A stretch of 22,744 nt of DNA, from positions 1 to 22,744 of IMG/VR virus record IMGVR_UViG_3300025071_000061; one strand, given 5' to 3'. The position numbers and the translations under genes are program-made. Source of the stretch: a virus. Numbering within the stretch: position 1 is the first letter of the stretch; each line of letters opens with the position of its first letter. Positions 21,601 through 22,744 of this stretch are shown here, in pieces. The notes under the pieces were generated by a model. The model saw nothing but the letters and a program-made list of their open reading frames with translations, was not told the origin of the DNA and made no database searches.

Positions 21601-21615
21601 TTATTGTTATATGCA
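21601..21615 (-). promoter_or_regulatory. GCATATAACAATAA motif before sliding clamp
   Basis: The minus strand reads TGCATATAACAATAA, 16 nt before the clamp ATG. It is a variant of the GCATATAAAAATAAA element before gp41 and the 79-residue gene. Confidence 0.4.
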
Positions 21616-21631
21616 TTAATTTAATTTAGTT

Positions 21632-22744
21632 TTAAAAAGTACTCTTAACTTTATACTTCTTTTTAGGTATTGCACCTAGCTCTTCCGTTACTAAGATTTT
21701 CTGACTTGTATTATCCTGCTTCATAAAAGTAAAGTTTGTCATTTTAGCTTTACCTTCACAGAATTTTTTAACTTCTACTGCCATATCCATTGCAGTTGTT
21801 GCTGGTACATTTTGAGCAATATGATTAACTTGCCTAGCATCTTTAATTCCAAAGTCTAATGGTAATCCCATTAAGTGTAACATTTCTCTAATGTTTAGAT
21901 ACCTGTTTTCTGTTGGGTGTACGCCATTAAACATATTTCTACCAATAAGAGCAGAAAAGCTTTCATTAAAGAAATGTGGTGAAGCATCCCAATAACCTAA
22001 ACCTTGGCTTGTTTTATATTTCTGGTGTTCTAACATATCACCAAATGATTTTGTTGATTTTTTATTAGAGAATCCTTGTTTATGATAATTTTTATCTAAC
22101 CATTGAATACATTCATCTAATAAATCATTCTTTTCTAAATATTGAGCAATTGTACCTTTACCAAATTTCTTAGCAAAATCAGCATGATTTAATTCTTCTT
22201 TTTCTAATACAAATTCATAAGGTTTATAATGATCTGTTACTTTTCCTGCTACCATAAACATATCTTGTAATGTTGCATCTTTTGGAATTTCTGCAAGATA
22301 ATCTATAAGATGTTTCTTTTCTCTAAACTTCCAACCTAGCATAGGAACTGTTGGTGTATTCCAAAAGAAATAAAATGTTCTTATTCTTCTTTGTGGTATT
22401 CCATGCAATTCAGTATTAGTTTTAATTAAAGAAAAACTATATCCATATTTTTCACCGATGGCTTTAAGGTTATCAACAACACCTTCTCCCATTTTAGTAA
22501 AAAGACCTGGCGCATTTTCACCCCATAAGACTTTAGGTTTAACGTTCTCCAAAACATACTCTGCTGAATTATACATCCATTGATTTTGAACCGCATCAGA
22601 TCCTCTAGATGAGGCGCTACCACTAGCAGAATTTAACTGAGATAAACCTGCACACGGACAAACAGAATTTACAAAATCTACTCGTTCAAATGTTTGGTTA
22701 GGAATATCTAATTCTTCATGATCTATTCTATACATAGGTACATC
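21632..22744 (-). CDS. C5-cytosine DNA methyltransferase, 5' end outside window
   Basis: At least 367 residues of a Dcm-type enzyme that transfers a methyl group from S-adenosylmethionine to C5 of cytosine in DNA. Counted from the ATG at 22735, motif IV with the catalytic Cys is CPCAGLSQ at 26-33, motif VI is ENAPGL at 73-78, and motif VIII is HGIPQRRIR at 111-119. The C-terminal part has REMLHLMGLP and QNVPATTA (motifs IX-X). Motif I (F-x-G-x-G), which binds the cofactor and normally lies 70-90 residues before motif IV, is missing. The frame stays open to the window edge (Asp-Val-Pro before that Met), so the gene surely continues outside. A methylase could protect phage DNA from host restriction. 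No partner restriction enzyme is visible. Confidence 0.9.
   Translation of the reverse strand, partial: DVPMYRIDHEELDIPNQTFERVDFVNSVCPCAGLSQLNSASGSASSRGSDAVQNQWMYNSAEYVLENVKPKVLWGENAPGLFTKMGEGVVDNLKAIGEKYGYSFSLIKTNTELHGIPQRRIRTFYFFWNTPTVPMLGWKFREKKHLIDYLAEIPKDATLQDMFMVAGKVTDHYKPYEFVLEKEELNHADFAKKFGKGTIAQYLEKNDLLDECIQWLDKNYHKQGFSNKKSTKSFGDMLEHQKYKTSQGLGYWDASPHFFNESFSALIGRNMFNGVHPTENRYLNIREMLHLMGLPLDFGIKDARQVNHIAQNVPATTAMDMAVEVKKFCEGKAKMTNFTFMKQDNTSQKILVTEELGAIPKKKYKVKSTF

Noticed and set aside
22426-22623. Minus-strand 65-codon frame inside the methyltransferase
   Set aside because: It is an out-of-frame shadow of conserved methyltransferase motifs.

Overview
The window looks like part of a T4-type contractile-tailed phage genome (a distant myovirus relative of the T4 group). 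It carries recognisable homologues of gp23, gp21, gp20, gp4, gp55, gp15, gp46, gp47, gp41, UvsX, gp43 and gp45, plus a DNA cytosine methyltransferase and two glycosyltransferases. Every gene is on the minus strand, so transcription runs from high to low coordinates. The DNA is strongly AT-rich and gene leaders are A-rich without clear Shine-Dalgarno sequences. This suggests, but does not prove, a Bacteroidota (for example flavobacterial) host.

Layout in transcription order. (1) 22744-20790: the 3' part of a C5-cytosine methyltransferase, then a sliding clamp, closed by a hairpin terminator. (2) 20740-8106: a small unknown protein, the C-terminal half of a split B-family DNA polymerase, two family-4-type glycosyltransferases joined by an A9 slippery run, UvsX, a small unknown protein, the gp41 helicase, an unknown protein, gp47 and gp46 (Mre11/Rad50 type), a gp15-like tail completion protein and a 628-residue probable virion protein, closed by a second terminator. 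(3) 8072-1091: late sigma factor gp55, gp4, an unknown structural-type protein, portal gp20, a fused prohead protease/scaffold and the major capsid protein, closed by a third terminator with a UUCG loop. (4) 1040-1: two proteins with T4-type capsid-targeting N-termini, which are probable internal head proteins; the second runs off the window.

How the parts fit. The clamp, polymerase, helicase, UvsX and gp46/47 form the replication-recombination set in an order close to T4 (45-43-glycosyltransferase-uvsX-41). gp55 would direct late transcription, and a TATATAAAA-type motif sits about 15-30 nt before most start codons, including the first gene after each terminator. The protease would process the capsid, scaffold and internal proteins at [LIV]-N-E sites that recur in all of them.

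The most unusual points are these. The second glycosyltransferase has no usable start codon and lies in the -1 frame of the first, across A9. The polymerase has motifs B and C but not motif A. The protease is fused to a scaffold built of nine 14-residue repeats, with a likely internal start. gp55 is very short. No gene-free stretch exceeds about 110 bases, and I saw no tRNA, CRISPR array or insertion sequence.
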